NCBI RefSeq assembly: GCF_003007735.2
Contig: NZ_PXNQ02000008.1
Coordinates: 186,001-250,000, forward strand
Reading direction: 5' to 3'
Length of the DNA: 64,000 bases
Origin: Paracoccus methylarcula
GTDB taxonomy: Bacteria > Pseudomonadota > Alphaproteobacteria > Rhodobacterales > Rhodobacteraceae
In this document: positions 43,916 through 53,629 of the stretch, piece by piece
Layout: every line of letters begins with the position of its first letter
Numbering within the stretch: the stretch's first letter is position 1
Position numbers and translations under genes: made by a program
The notes under the pieces: generated by a model
What the model was told of the DNA's origin: nothing
Seen by the model: the letters and a program-made list of their open reading frames with translations, nothing else
Database searches by the model: none

Positions 43916-44689
43916 CTATAGTTTCATATCGGAAGGTTCGATGCTGTCTCCCGAAATCTGTTCGAGGATTTGACGATCCGTTTCCTCGAGATCCTCCCGT
44001 GCTAACTCATAATCAACCAAACTGAAGCGTATCGTGGACTGGCCGGCCTCGGTTTCATATCTCGCGGTAAAAACGGCAGAACATTCTGGCGGGGCGACGG
44101 GGCGCCGGTCGGAATCGAACGCATAGCCTTGATACGTCAGATGCGTGCAAGGCTCTTCCTCTTGTGGCGAAAGTTGGCCGGAAGGCGTCCAGACATATTT
44201 GACCATCCTTCCACCGAGTCCATCAGCCCCCGCCCAACTTGGTTTACCGTATAGTTCCTCGATCTGAGCAGCTAGTGCGGCGGGATCGGGTAGTTCAGCA
44301 TTTGGTTTCCGCATGGTGCGCCAGAGGCCGATAAGACGACCCTCAAGCACAGGTGTCGAATTTCTCAGTGTTATTTCCTCGTAGGGCTCATTTCCCATCC
44401 TAGTCCGCAAGCCGATGCCTGCTGTATCGTAGCCAATGGTGATGTCTGCTTCGAAGCGCAGCCCGTCGGGTGACGTCACGACTTGTTGGATAACCTTGGG
44501 ATTGAGTGATCCACCCAGATGCTCTTCGAGCTCAGGTATGGTTTCTGTCGCAATCTGACCGGGCTGGAGATCGAGAATCTTGTACGGGTAAGGGCGCGGA
44601 TCGGGCGCTGGCAGTGGTGTTAGGTCGTCAGCGAAGGCTGGACCGACGGCCATGCAGAAAATGGCGGCGCGAAATATCTGGTTGTTCAC
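43916..44689 (-). CDS. Secreted hypothetical protein
   Basis: 257 residues from a GTG at 44689, preceded by GGGGAG at 8 nt. The N-terminus ([19 protein letters not shown]) is a signal peptide, then [20 protein letters not shown]. The remainder is rich in beta-type sequence with two cysteines ([18 protein letters not shown]) that may form a disulphide. Upstream in-frame ATGs would run into the divergent HTH gene promoter. Function unknown; an envelope or periplasmic role is likely. Confidence 0.65.
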   Translation of the reverse strand: MNNQIFRAAIFCMAVGPAFADDLTPLPAPDPRPYPYKILDLQPGQIATETIPELEEHLGGSLNPKVIQQVVTSPDGLRFEADITIGYDTAGIGLRTRMGNEPYEEITLRNSTPVLEGRLIGLWRTMRKPNAELPDPAALAAQIEELYGKPSWAGADGLGGRMVKYVWTPSGQLSPQEEEPCTHLTYQGYAFDSDRRPVAPPECSAVFTARYETEAGQSTIRFSLVDYELAREDLEETDRQILEQISGDSIEPSDMKL

Positions 44690-44780
44690 TGGCAGTACTC
44701 CCCAATCTTCACAAAATGAATCATTCACTGCAAATGATACGATAAGTCCGTGGACGATCAAGCATCTTTTCGATGCAAGA

Positions 44781-45017
44781 ATGTGCATGGAGAAAACGTT
44801 CACGGTCAACGACTTTGGCAAGCGTTTGCGGGAGCTGCGTAAATCACGCGGCTACTCGCAGGAAAGCTTTGCATTGCTGGTTGAGCTAGACCGAACATAT
44901 ATCGGCGGAATCGAGCGTGGTGAACGAAACCCGGGTCTTAAGGTAATCTTGAAAATTGCGGAGGCCCTGGAGATTCCCCCCCAAGAGTTATTCTTCAATG
45001 GAAATCGGTCTGCTTAG
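44781..45017 (+). CDS. XRE-family transcriptional regulator
   Basis: 78 residues (or 76 from ATG 44787): [40 protein letters not shown] is a canonical single-domain XRE HTH like restriction-modification C proteins. It is divergent from the secreted-protein operon; ATCATT-N7-AATGAT in the shared spacer (about 44728-44746) may be its operator. Confidence 0.8.
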   Translation: MCMEKTFTVNDFGKRLRELRKSRGYSQESFALLVELDRTYIGGIERGERNPGLKVILKIAEALEIPPQELFFNGNRSA

Positions 45018-45071
45018 GCGGCCGATGACTTATCACTGGGTTTTCATCCAGCGACGACTTGAGCCGGGTTG

Positions 45072-45430
45072 CTATTGGTTACAGTTGAGGCGGCACGGAT
45101 CTGCCACAACGAAAGCTTTCGGCAAGTACGTCTGCAAGTTTGCGGGCGATCTCATTGAGGCTGCCCCTTGCAGCATTTCATCCAGAGTAACGCCGGCGCC
45201 ACGTGCAACCGGCTCGAACACGTCGCGGGAATGGGAACCTATCTCAGAGGCTTCTGGGATCGCATGCGATCTGATGCAGACGACGCGGGTCCCGGTTGGA
45301 CCGAGTTCCGCTGCCAGCAGCCGTGTCATAGCTTCTGTTGCCGCACATGAAACTCTGTAGCCGAGATAGTGTGGACCGACACGGCCAAAAGCCGATGTCA
45401 CGGGGGCATTGAGGCGGAAGCGCGCGGAAA
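45072..45430 (-). pseudogene. Short-chain dehydrogenase/reductase fragment
   Basis: The minus strand keeps an SDR C-terminal half: GYRVSCAATEAMTRLLAAEL (helix after the catalytic Tyr-Lys, both replaced or lost), TRVVCIRSHAIPE and SPANLQTYLPKAFVVAD. There is no Rossmann N-terminus or YxxxK motif. It sits against an IS66 remnant that probably truncated it. Confidence 0.6.
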
Positions 45431-45495
45431 TCCATCGGGGCTCGCGGCTACGATATGTCGGGCCGCTCAAAGAAGCTTCGGACGCCCCCTCGCGC

Positions 45496-45690
45496 TCAGG
45501 CGGCGTCCGAAGCTTCTTTTGCGATAAGCGCGGCGTACTTCCACGGAAGCAGATCATCCAGGCGGGTCATTTTCTGATCGGCGATGCGTCCCAGAACCCA
45601 TATCAGCCAAGCGTCGTTTATATACGGCGTCAGATCATTGTTCGTGGCTATGAAAGCTGCGACTGCACTTTGGTGCACAACGCCCTGCCG
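45496..45690 (-). mobile_element. IS66-family transposase C-terminal remnant
   Basis: INDAWLIWVLGRIADQKMTR followed by LDDLLPWKYAAL is the C-terminal element of IS66 TnpC transposases. Only about 60 residues remain. It lies between the SDR fragment and the tetR-like gene, and may mark the edge where the catabolic operon joined the cargo. Confidence 0.65.
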
Positions 45691-45721
45691 GAACCATATC
45701 GTCAACTCACAGGCATGGCTC

Positions 45722-46396
45722 TCAGTCCCATGCCCCGTGCTCGGTTCGGTCATCACCGCCGAGATCATGTTGATTGCTCCGGAGCAGTTGGGGCAGAATT
45801 GACTTCCAAGCCTCCAGCATAGAGCGGAAATAGTCAGGGTCGTCTTTCAAAACCGTCTGTACTCCCATGCCACGCACCAAGCAGACAGTCATGTTCAACG
45901 CGACGCGCGTTGACTGAGGCAACCCATCGGCCTGTTTTTCGAATTCCCCCCAGATGCCGTCCAGAGCCGCGTGAAAGTCCCTCACCACCGGTATCATACG
46001 CTCTCGAAGCTCTGCGTCAGTTCGGGCTTCATTGATGAATTCCAAAGAGATGTAGAAGAACCGGCCCGAGAACATTTGCCACAGAAACTCCACGAAATCC
46101 CCAAGGCTCACCTCCTGGCGCGCGACTCTGCTAGCGGTTTCCCTGATTTCACGTGTTCCTTCGCCCAGAAGGTCTTCCATCGCTGCGATGATGATATCAG
46201 ACCGGGTAGGAAAATGATGCAGTAGAGCGCCACGTGACACCCCGGCGCGACGGGAGAACTCTGGCGTTGACGCGGAATTGTAGCCCAGATCATAAATGAC
46301 CTCGAGCGCTGCCTCGATCAGTTTCTCGCGCATCGCGATGCTACGGGCCTGCACTGGTTTCTCGCTGCGTCTCGGTCCTGAAGTTATGTCGGCCAT
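45722..46396 (-). CDS. TetR-family regulator of the TRAP operon
   Basis: 224 residues. N-terminal HTH: AALEVIYDLGYNSASTPEFSRRAGVSRGALLHHFPTR is typical TetR. The C-terminal ligand domain is helical. It lies 37 bp downstream of dctM on the same strand, as last gene of the operon, so it probably controls it; CAGTCAAGACTG at 52272-52283 in front of the first gene could be the operator. The C-terminus runs toward an IS66 remnant and may be altered. Confidence 0.85.
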   Translation of the reverse strand: MADITSGPRRSEKPVQARSIAMREKLIEAALEVIYDLGYNSASTPEFSRRAGVSRGALLHHFPTRSDIIIAAMEDLLGEGTREIRETASRVARQEVSLGDFVEFLWQMFSGRFFYISLEFINEARTDAELRERMIPVVRDFHAALDGIWGEFEKQADGLPQSTRVALNMTVCLVRGMGVQTVLKDDPDYFRSMLEAWKSILPQLLRSNQHDLGGDDRTEHGAWD

Positions 46397-46432
46397 TGAT
46401 CCTCCCCTGGGAACCGGATCGACACTATGCCG

Positions 46433-47740
46433 TCAATAGGCGAGCGACGGAAGCCAGAGCGTCAAGATCGGAAACGCGATCAGGATGATCAGCGTCAGTA
46501 GGTCCATCGCGAGAAACCAGGTGATGCCACGGAAGATCTCCGGCAGGGTCACGCGATTGTTGAGCGCCCCGTTAATCATATAGACATTCAGCCCGATCGG
46601 TGGCGTTATCAACCCGATTTCCAGGAGCTTGATGACGATGATCCCGAACCAAACCGGGTTGATGTCGGCCTCGTTCACAAGCGGGACAAGGATCGGCAGG
46701 GTCAAAAGCAGCAGGCCAATGCTGTCGATCAGCATACCTAGGACGAGGTAGATCACGGCCACGGCAAACAGGATCCACCAGGTTTCGGTGCTGACCGAGA
46801 GGATTGCGTCGGAAAACGCCCGTGGGAAGCCAGACAGCGCCAAAAAACGCGTGAAGAAGAGCGATCCGATCAGAATGATAAAAATGGAGGCAGTAGAGAC
46901 CACAGCCTGCGTGACTGCCTCGAACAGTGCGGCACGTGTCAGCTTGCGCCGGACGACGGCAATGACTAGTGCCGCAAAAGCACCCAGCGCGCCGGCCTCC
47001 GTGGGCGAGAAAATGCCTGAGAAGATGCCACCCAGAACCACGAGGATCAGGGTCGGCAGCGGCCAGACATCGCGGAACGCCTCGCGCCGCTCCTCCGGGG
47101 TCGGGTTGATCTCGACCGTTCCTGCAAGACTTGGGGTCACCTTCACCCTAACCATGATCATTACCATGTAGATCAGCGCCGAGAGCAATCCGGGCAGGAA
47201 TCCCGCCATGAAGAGTTGCCCCACCGAAACCTGCGCGTAGACGCCGTAAAGGATCAGCAGGACAGAGGGAGGGATCAGCGAACCCAGCGTGCCCGAAGCG
47301 GCGATGGTGCCGGTCGCCAGTCCACGGTCATAGCCGTTGTTCAGCATCTCGGGAACCGCCATGCGCGACATCGCCGAGGCCGTCGCAACCGACGAGCCGG
47401 AGGCCGCAGCGAAGAAAGCGCAGGCTCCAACAGAGGTGATTGCAAGGCCTCCAGGCAGCCGGGCAAGATAAAGCCTGAGCGCCAGGAAAAGCCCGCGGGT
47501 CATGTCGGTCGAAGAGCAGATGAAGCCCATCAGGAGAAACATAGGTGCGGCCGAAAGCTCCCACTGGCCAACATAGTCGAAGGGCGTGGCAGAAATCATG
47601 CCCCATGCAACATTCATGTTGAACATGATCCCGATGCCCGCGATGGACACGAGGCCAAGGGCCAGTCCGATCGGCACTCGGATCGCGATCAGCACGAGCG
47701 CGGCAGCGACACCTGCGATTCCGATTTCCAGATTGCTCAT
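46433..47740 (-). CDS. dctM: TRAP transporter large permease (DctM family)
   Basis: 435 residues with about 12 hydrophobic segments; the large membrane subunit of a tripartite ATP-independent periplasmic transporter that uses a sodium gradient to import solute delivered by DctP. Typical stretches: AASGSSVATASAMSRMAVPE, IAASGTLGSLIPPSVLLILYG, ITPPIGLNVYMINGAL. Follows dctQ by 34 bp. Confidence 0.93.
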   Translation of the reverse strand: MSNLEIGIAGVAAALVLIAIRVPIGLALGLVSIAGIGIMFNMNVAWGMISATPFDYVGQWELSAAPMFLLMGFICSSTDMTRGLFLALRLYLARLPGGLAITSVGACAFFAAASGSSVATASAMSRMAVPEMLNNGYDRGLATGTIAASGTLGSLIPPSVLLILYGVYAQVSVGQLFMAGFLPGLLSALIYMVMIMVRVKVTPSLAGTVEINPTPEERREAFRDVWPLPTLILVVLGGIFSGIFSPTEAGALGAFAALVIAVVRRKLTRAALFEAVTQAVVSTASIFIILIGSLFFTRFLALSGFPRAFSDAILSVSTETWWILFAVAVIYLVLGMLIDSIGLLLLTLPILVPLVNEADINPVWFGIIVIKLLEIGLITPPIGLNVYMINGALNNRVTLPEIFRGITWFLAMDLLTLIILIAFPILTLWLPSLAY

Positions 47741-47774
47741 TGGGTGGCCTCCCGAAGCGCATGGGCGGGGCGGA

Positions 47775-48269
47775 TCAAAGTGCTTGCCGCCGGATGATGG
47801 CGCGCAGCAGGTTCGCCAGCACTGCCAGCAATGCGCCCGCGAACCCGATGGGTAGGGCCCAGCGGGCCGGCCAGATGTAGAACCGGAAATTGCTCATCGC
47901 CTCCTCCGCGCGCAGGGTCGCGCGGGTGGCGTCGAGCAGGGATTGCCAGAACAGCATTCCGAAGAAGATCAACCCCAGCAGGCAGGCGAAGATGTAGAGG
48001 GCAAGCTGTACCGATTTTGGCATCATCTGCGCGAAAAGATCAACGCGGATGTTCTCGTTTTTGTACTCGACATACCCAAGCGCAAGAAACACCAGCGCCA
48101 CCATGTAGTAGAATGACACCCATTCAAGCGTACCGACGATTTGGCCGTTGACAAAATAGCGCACACCCACGTCGAGCGTGATATGTATCATCATCAGGAG
48201 CATCACGAGACAGGCCGCGGTTACGGTGCCGATGTTCAGCCAGCGGATGGCGCCCAGGACGATTTGCAT
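47775..48269 (-). CDS. dctQ: TRAP transporter small permease (DctQ family)
   Basis: 164 residues and four membrane segments (IGTVTAACLVMLLMMIHITL, FYYMVALVFLALGYVEY, ALYIFACLLGLIFFGMLF, ALPIGFAGALLAVLANLL). The small TRAP subunit is structural. Start at 48269 (MQIVLGAIRW) is preferred over an ATG nine codons upstream because the purine-rich AAGGCAAGG lies before it; either is possible. Confidence 0.9.
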   Translation of the reverse strand: MQIVLGAIRWLNIGTVTAACLVMLLMMIHITLDVGVRYFVNGQIVGTLEWVSFYYMVALVFLALGYVEYKNENIRVDLFAQMMPKSVQLALYIFACLLGLIFFGMLFWQSLLDATRATLRAEEAMSNFRFYIWPARWALPIGFAGALLAVLANLLRAIIRRQAL

Positions 48270-48340
48270 CGTGAAACCTTGCCTTCCTTGGAGCATCTAG
48301 CGGGCCTGCAAGCGGTGCAGGCCCGGGGCCCACACACAGA

Positions 48341-49465
48341 TCAATTCACACCGTAGGTCGACGCGTCGATCTTGCTGAAGATCTCCTGCATGGCAAGCTC
48401 GGTTAACCCGTCCTCGTCAGTGGCGTCGACATCGACCAGCAGATCCTTCCATTTCTGCATCGTCGCCTCGAAATCGCTGATCAAAGCCTGGGGTTCGGCC
48501 ACGCCGAAATCGGTACCTGCCTTCTCGGCGGCAGCTGCGGATGTCCGGTCGCGGAATTCCGCCACGTGGTCGGCCAGGTCCTGCTCCGGTTCGTAGACGT
48601 TGCCGCCCGCATCCCTGGACGCCTGAAGGCCGGCCTCAACCTTTTCATTGTAGGCAATTACCATGCGCGCCATCGACCGTGCCGAGGCCTCCATCAGTAC
48701 TTCGCGCTGTTCGGGGGTGAGGCCAGCCCAGAAATCGGGATTGTAACCCCATTGCGGCCCCGACCAGTACATGCCGGTCGACAAAAGCGTCGTGTGCTCG
48801 GCCACTTCGAGGAGAGAGCGGTCCACGAGGTCGCTTGCGGCGTTGGTGGCGCAGTCGAGCGTTCCGCGCTCGAGGCCGGTATACATCTCGCTCGACGGCA
48901 CGTTGACCGGAATGCCGCCGGCCTCTTCGACCCAGACCGATACGGCCGATCCCGCAGTGCGGATGCGCTTTCCCTTCATTTCCTCGAGAGTACGTACCGG
49001 GCTTGAGCACATCAGCACATAGGCCGGGGTCGCGTAGGCGCCAAGGTAAACCAGCCCCTTGTCCTGCCACTCCTGAAGCTGGACTTCATTATTCATCGAG
49101 AAATCGGTGACGGCAAAGATCGCAGCGACGGGATCGGAATAGGCGAAGCCCAGTTCCTGCACTGCATTGGCAACCGGCAGATCCGAGGGCGTGTAGATCG
49201 CCGCGTGATGTGCGACCTGCACGACGTTGTCCTGGATACCCTGCAGTGACGCGCGCGGTGCCAGCAGGACGGTGCCTGTGTAAACCTCGGGAACCAGGTC
49301 ACCTTCGGACAGTTCCTGCACCAGTTCGGCCCAGCGAATATAGCCCTCGCCAGACATTGGCACGGCGCCGTCGTAGAAGCTGTTGGCGATGAAGTTGGTT
49401 TCCGCGGACGCAGCGCCGGCCATCATCAAACCGGCAAGCGTGGTAAAAGACAGCAGTTTTTTCAT
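48341..49465 (-). CDS. dctP: TRAP transporter substrate-binding protein (DctP family)
   Basis: 374 residues with a Sec signal (MKKLLSFTTLAGLMMAGAASA, cleaved after ASA). The mature part has the DctP-type fold: RIRTAGSAVSVWVEEAGG holds the conserved Arg that binds the substrate carboxylate, followed by NVPSSEMYTGLERGTLDC. Catches solute in the periplasm for DctQM. Start at 49465 is chosen for the signal peptide. Ligand not predictable; the enzymes upstream suggest an amide- or carbamoyl-containing acid. Confidence 0.9.
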   Translation of the reverse strand: MKKLLSFTTLAGLMMAGAASAETNFIANSFYDGAVPMSGEGYIRWAELVQELSEGDLVPEVYTGTVLLAPRASLQGIQDNVVQVAHHAAIYTPSDLPVANAVQELGFAYSDPVAAIFAVTDFSMNNEVQLQEWQDKGLVYLGAYATPAYVLMCSSPVRTLEEMKGKRIRTAGSAVSVWVEEAGGIPVNVPSSEMYTGLERGTLDCATNAASDLVDRSLLEVAEHTTLLSTGMYWSGPQWGYNPDFWAGLTPEQREVLMEASARSMARMVIAYNEKVEAGLQASRDAGGNVYEPEQDLADHVAEFRDRTSAAAAEKAGTDFGVAEPQALISDFEATMQKWKDLLVDVDATDEDGLTELAMQEIFSKIDASTYGVN

Positions 49466-49539
49466 GGTTGTTCCCCTGTTGGTTGGAAATGCAAACCGCC
49501 AACTGTTTTTATGCTTGGTCGCGGCGGTATTGCGGATGG

Positions 49540-50262
49540 TCATATACTCCCGCTCTCATGTGCCTCTGCCATTTCCCTTAGAGAGTTGAACCGGAAGGTT
49601 GTCTCCGCCAACTGCCCGGGATCCATCGTGGCTCCGAAGCCCTGCTTCTGGTGACGTCGATAGATCCAGGCGTTGTCGAGTCCGTTGGCGCGCGCCGGCA
49701 CATGGTCGTGAAACATGCTCTCGGCTGTATGTAGCAGTTCGGTCTTCGCGATCCCCAGACGCTCTATCCCGGCAAGCAGATAATCGAAATTCCGCTGCGC
49801 CGGCTTGTAACTGCCGATATCCTCGGCGGTGAATACCCCGTCCCAATCGATACCCAGCTTGCGGGCCGAACCGGCGAAGCTACGATTGTCAACATTCGAG
49901 AGGACGATCATCCGGTAATGTAGCTTGAGATAGGCCAGCGCGTCTGCGTTGTCGGGAAAGGCCGGCCAATCAGGAACACTCGCGCCATAGCGTTCGCATT
50001 CCTCCCAATCAACGGCCAGGCCCAATTCCTCGGCGCAGCGGCGATAGACTGTAGCCAAAAGGCTAGAATAGGTCCTTCCAGGTGTCTGAGCCTGTGCGGC
50101 ACTCTCGTTGCGGGCATGCATTTCGAGAACCGCGTCATCGGACATCTCTGTGCCCAATCGGTCGGTCAGCGGCTTTAGCCCGGCCAGCATCCCGCTTTCC
50201 CAGTCAATCAGCGTTCCATACACATCGAAGCTGAGCGCGGTATAATCCCTGAGCCTTGCCAT
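49540..50262 (-). CDS. Haloacid dehalogenase type II-like hydrolase
   Basis: 240 residues of the HAD superfamily: LSFDVYGTLIDWESG (nucleophile Asp), MIVLSNVDNRSF (motif II), GSYKPAQRNFDYLL (Lys, motif III), LHTAESMFHDHVPA (motif IV). The type II haloacid dehalogenase subgroup removes halogen or phosphate from small acids. Its start overlaps the amidohydrolase stop (TGATG). Probably converts an intermediate of the imported compound. Confidence 0.85.
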   Translation of the reverse strand: MARLRDYTALSFDVYGTLIDWESGMLAGLKPLTDRLGTEMSDDAVLEMHARNESAAQAQTPGRTYSSLLATVYRRCAEELGLAVDWEECERYGASVPDWPAFPDNADALAYLKLHYRMIVLSNVDNRSFAGSARKLGIDWDGVFTAEDIGSYKPAQRNFDYLLAGIERLGIAKTELLHTAESMFHDHVPARANGLDNAWIYRRHQKQGFGATMDPGQLAETTFRFNSLREMAEAHESGSI

Positions 50263-51497
50263 CAGAGCCCCGCGGCCTTCTTGACCGCCTCCCCGCCCTT
50301 GAGAATAAGCGGCATGTACACGCCTTGCTCCGTCAAGAGTTTGAGGTCTTCTAGCGGGTTGCCGTCGACTGCGATGATGTCGGCATGAGCGCCGGGCGCG
50401 ATAGTGCCGATCTGCCCCTCCATCCGCAGCACCTTGGCCGCATCCAACGTGGCGGAACGAATTACGGCATCTGCCGGGATATAGCGACCGCGCAAGGTGA
50501 ATTCGTCCGACTGCGCGGTCTGCATCCCGCCAAGAAGATCCGAGCCGTAACCCATGATAGCGCCCGCCGCATATAGCTTCTCGAGCCGTTCCAGTCCGTG
50601 TTCACGTACGTCCGAGACCTTGGCAAGGGATGCCGGCGGCAGACCGAATTCCGCGCCTTTGCGGGCAAGCAGGTCGTAGGTGATATTGGTCGGCACAACG
50701 GGGATGCGCTCCTTCGCGATGCGCGCAATGGTCGCGTCAGAGATAAGGTTGCCGTGCTCAATGCACTCGAAACCGCAGTCCAGCGCCCGGACGATTGCCT
50801 CGTCGGAATAGAGATGTCCTGTTGCGTAAGTGCCGAAACTCCTTGCGATCTCGACCAGCGCCTTCAGCTCATCGACCGAGAACACGAGATAGCCGATCGG
50901 GTCGGACGGTGAGGACACGCCGCCATCCGCCATCACCTTGATAAACTGAGCACCGTTCTTGATTTCCTCCCGTGCAGCTCGCTGCACCTCTGGAACGCCG
51001 TCACAGATGCGCCCCATGGCGCCCAGGCTCTGGTCGTACCAGGCGACCGATTTGTTGTCAAAAGGACCACGGTAATCGGTATGCCCTCCGGTCTGCGACA
51101 GGGCCTTGCCACAGATCACCAGTCGTGGGCCGAGAAATGCGCCTTCTTCGACCGCCACCTGCAAACCCCGATCAGCGCCGCCTAGGTCGCGCACGGTGGT
51201 GAAACCGCGCATCAGCATATTGCGCATCAGCACGCTACTGCGCGCAGCAATCAGTGACGACGGCAATGCCGCATTCAGCCCCAGATTGGCCGTCGAGGCG
51301 ATGACGTGGACGTGGCAATCCACCAATCCTGGCATCACTGTCAGGCCGTCGAGATCAAGCACCTCGTCAGTCGTTGCTGTGGCTGCAGTACCGACATCGC
51401 GGATTATCCCATTTTCGATCACGATCCCCATGGGTTCGGTCGGTTCGGTCGCGGTCCCGTCAACGATCCGGGCATTTTTCAGGAGTTTTACGGTCAT
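50262..51497 (-). CDS. Metal-dependent amidohydrolase
   Basis: 411 residues, imidazolonepropionase/prolidase-like branch of the amidohydrolase superfamily: metal site DCHVHVIAS, later KVMADGGVSSP, TGHLYSDEA, CIEHGNLISD and YGSDLLGGM (final Asp). N- and C-terminal beta strands (LDLDGLTVMPGLVD; GTIAPGAHADIIAVDGNP) form the small sandwich domain. Likely hydrolyses a cyclic or acyl amide linkage in the TRAP substrate. Second gene of the operon. Confidence 0.88.
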   Translation of the reverse strand: MTVKLLKNARIVDGTATEPTEPMGIVIENGIIRDVGTAATATTDEVLDLDGLTVMPGLVDCHVHVIASTANLGLNAALPSSLIAARSSVLMRNMLMRGFTTVRDLGGADRGLQVAVEEGAFLGPRLVICGKALSQTGGHTDYRGPFDNKSVAWYDQSLGAMGRICDGVPEVQRAAREEIKNGAQFIKVMADGGVSSPSDPIGYLVFSVDELKALVEIARSFGTYATGHLYSDEAIVRALDCGFECIEHGNLISDATIARIAKERIPVVPTNITYDLLARKGAEFGLPPASLAKVSDVREHGLERLEKLYAAGAIMGYGSDLLGGMQTAQSDEFTLRGRYIPADAVIRSATLDAAKVLRMEGQIGTIAPGAHADIIAVDGNPLEDLKLLTEQGVYMPLILKGGEAVKKAAGL

Positions 51498-51576
51498 ATC
51501 ACCTCGTATTCCCGGATAGCGCCAGGTTCTGCCCCATCCTTTGCCAGAACTGTCAGTCCGCCATGGGGTGGCTCAC

Positions 51577-52221
51577 TCAAGCGCCGCTTCGCGTCTTGTG
51601 CCAGTCTTCCAAGTAATCGAGCACATATTGCAGGTCGACCACGTCGACATAGCGCCGACCGAGATCACGCAGATTGTCGCGATGCGGTTGTTCCTCGATG
51701 TCGCCAACGCAATCCTCGGGTACCAATGTTCTGTACCGATGGCTGAACGCATCGATCGAGCTCGCCCGGATGCAGCCGCTGGTGTTGCAGCCGGTGACGA
51801 TGACGGTATCAACCCGTTCCTTCGCGAAGAAGTCGGAAACATCGGTGCCGAAGAAGATCGAGGGGCCTTTCTTGCAGACAAGGAGATCGTAGTCCGGATC
51901 GTAGATCCGAGGGTCCAGCTCCACGCTTGGATGATCACGGCGAAACGTCTCGCGCACCGCAGTGATCTTCCAGTAGGGCATTTCGCGCTCGTTCATGTAG
52001 GCGGTGTTGCAATTCGCTATCGGCACATCGAAATCGCGGGCGACCTTCAGCAGTTTCTCGGTGTTCTCGAGAGCCCGCATCACGAGGGGAGCTCCACCCA
52101 GCGGGTACTGCGCCTCGGTGAAACCCTTCTGGAAATCCACGACGACGATTCCGGGCTTGAAGCCGGTTCCGACCGGAATTTCGCCGTAGCTTCGCTGCTT
52201 GTAATCGTCCTGTGCCGGCAT
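51577..52221 (-). CDS. Isochorismatase-family amidase (N-carbamoylsarcosine amidase-like)
   Basis: 214 residues. Cysteine hydrolase triad: Asp in GIVVVDFQKGFT, Lys in DLLVCKKGPSIF and Cys in VIVTGCNTSGCIRASS (preceded by the cis-peptide). N-carbamoylsarcosine amidases release ammonia and CO2 from carbamoylated amino acids. First gene of the seven-gene operon that ends with tetR. Confidence 0.85.
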   Translation of the reverse strand: MPAQDDYKQRSYGEIPVGTGFKPGIVVVDFQKGFTEAQYPLGGAPLVMRALENTEKLLKVARDFDVPIANCNTAYMNEREMPYWKITAVRETFRRDHPSVELDPRIYDPDYDLLVCKKGPSIFFGTDVSDFFAKERVDTVIVTGCNTSGCIRASSIDAFSHRYRTLVPEDCVGDIEEQPHRDNLRDLGRRYVDVVDLQYVLDYLEDWHKTRSGA

Positions 52222-52737
52222 CCGTGCGCCTCCCTGATATTAACGATAACAGAATGCGGCATCAAAAAAATCAGTCAAGACTGTTTTTATTATCGACAGG
52301 TCTGTCCACTCTGACTCACGAAAATGTTACTGATCAGATTCTGGACATTCTAATCACCCATGGACGCGCGCGGGCTAAACTTGTGCCTTGTCAAGGAAAT
52401 ATCATTAACAATACAACAGCCCTCTATTAGGGTCTAAAAATCAACCGAAGCATCTGAATTAAATAATAATATTTACGATATCATCCTCTGACAGCATGAA
52501 TGAAAGCAACGAATACTATCACACTAGATATGCAATTTGCTTTCAGATTGCAGTTATCTGACAGCACTTAACCCATTCAACTGGAAGCTGTTTATTTTAT
52601 TTTATAACAATATGTTAACAATAAAATACACCTGATTTAAGTATCTCCAACGCCGACAACTTCTCTCGAACAACACAATATATTGATTCCCGATTCGGTT
52701 AGTGAGATTGCTGGGGTGCGAATCAGTGGAGATCCCA
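52222..52737. promoter_or_regulatory. AT-rich divergent intergenic region with candidate TetR operator
   Basis: CAGTCAAGACTG (52272-52283), within a longer near-palindrome, lies 51 bp before the first gene of the catabolic operon and is a likely TetR site. From about 52430 the DNA is strongly AT-rich; no gene is seen. It separates the metabolic cargo from the transposition region. Confidence 0.45.
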
Positions 52738-52995
52738 ATGTGGCAAGTCATAAATCAGCATGAACTCTTGAAGGCTCGCCTGCATGAGCGTGGATCGTCA
52801 TTTGCAGCGGTCGCGCGAGAGCTAGGCGTGCACCCGTCGGCTGTGACTCATGTTGCGAAGCGGAAGCACAAATCTGCTCGAATCATGTCTGCCCTTGCAC
52901 GACACGCCGGCCTCGAAAAAAACGATTTGTCGCCAACCGATGAAGAAACGAAAGCATCCACTCAGTCTCAGCAGGAGAGCAATATGCCTACATAA
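52738..52995 (+). CDS. Ner/Nlp-like HTH DNA-binding protein
   Basis: 85 residues from ATG 52738. LKARLHERGSSFAAVARELG followed by VHPSAVTHVAKRKHKSARIM is a helix-turn-helix like phage Mu Ner and related Nlp regulators, which repress transposition genes. It is the first gene of the transposition region, so a role as repressor of tnsA-tniA-tniB-tniQ is plausible. The C-terminal 25 residues are polar and may be unstructured. Confidence 0.65.
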   Translation: MWQVINQHELLKARLHERGSSFAAVARELGVHPSAVTHVAKRKHKSARIMSALARHAGLEKNDLSPTDEETKASTQSQQESNMPT

Positions 52996-53031
52996 ACGAA
53001 AAAAGCTCGGGAGTTCCACCACCCGAGCCCT
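52972..53031 (+). promoter_or_regulatory. Mini-ORF and hairpin, unit 1
   Basis: AGGAGAG is followed by ATG CCT ACA TAA and then by GCTCGGG/CCCGAGC (stem 53005-53011 and 53022-53028). The same layout occurs again at 53441-53495. It overlaps the end of the HTH gene. May be an attenuator or terminator; function not known. Confidence 0.4.
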
Positions 53032-53629
53032 TCCGTGAGGATCAATGACCCACATTTCCTATAGCCATTGATTCTCTCTTTTAGCATCCATGTCAACAAA
53101 AAACGCGGGCCATGAGACGTCTGCACATGGAAGAATTTATCCAAGAGTGTGACAATGACAGCCCATCAAGGTGCGGATAATATCTCCAGCGTACGTCTCA
53201 CGCTACTCGCAATATTGCGGTGCGCTCTCGGTTCAGCTGTAGATGCTGGAAATGGATCACGCGAAAATCTGATGGACGACACGTTCGCGTCCAACCCGAA
53301 GGTCCTCGAGCTTCTGACGCCTCAATCAGATCAGGGTCGAAATCGACTGGTTCCTTGCACCGGTCACTTCGGCAAGTCAGGGACGATCCAGAACGCTTTC
53401 GTCCATCAACTCGACATGCGGCCCGATCAACATAACCAAAAGGAGAGAAGCATGTCGTAGTTTAAAGGAAAAAGGGCTGGGAGGTTACCGCCTCCAAGCC
53501 CCTAATTCGGGTATCCAGGACACCCTTGCTCTAATTCTCGGATACCCACTTTTCGATCAACGAGTCAAGCGCTCGGCGCTCCTGCTTGGTGTGCCAAGAC
53601 AAACGTCTGACATCTGAAAGGGGTCTTCC
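52996..53629. other. Leader region before the transposition operon
   Basis: A 104-codon frame (53149-53460) is not recognisable as a protein. The second mini-ORF unit (AGGAGAG, ATG TCG TAG at about 53452-53460, then GGGCT...AGCCC hairpin) and an inverted repeat GGGTATCC/GGATACCC (about 53508-53548) lie here. Promoter and control sequences for tnsA are likely. Confidence 0.4.

Noticed and set aside
53149..53460. A 104-codon gene before tnsA
   Set aside because: No recognisable features and it contains the second mini-ORF and its ribosome binding site at the 3' end; treated as leader DNA.
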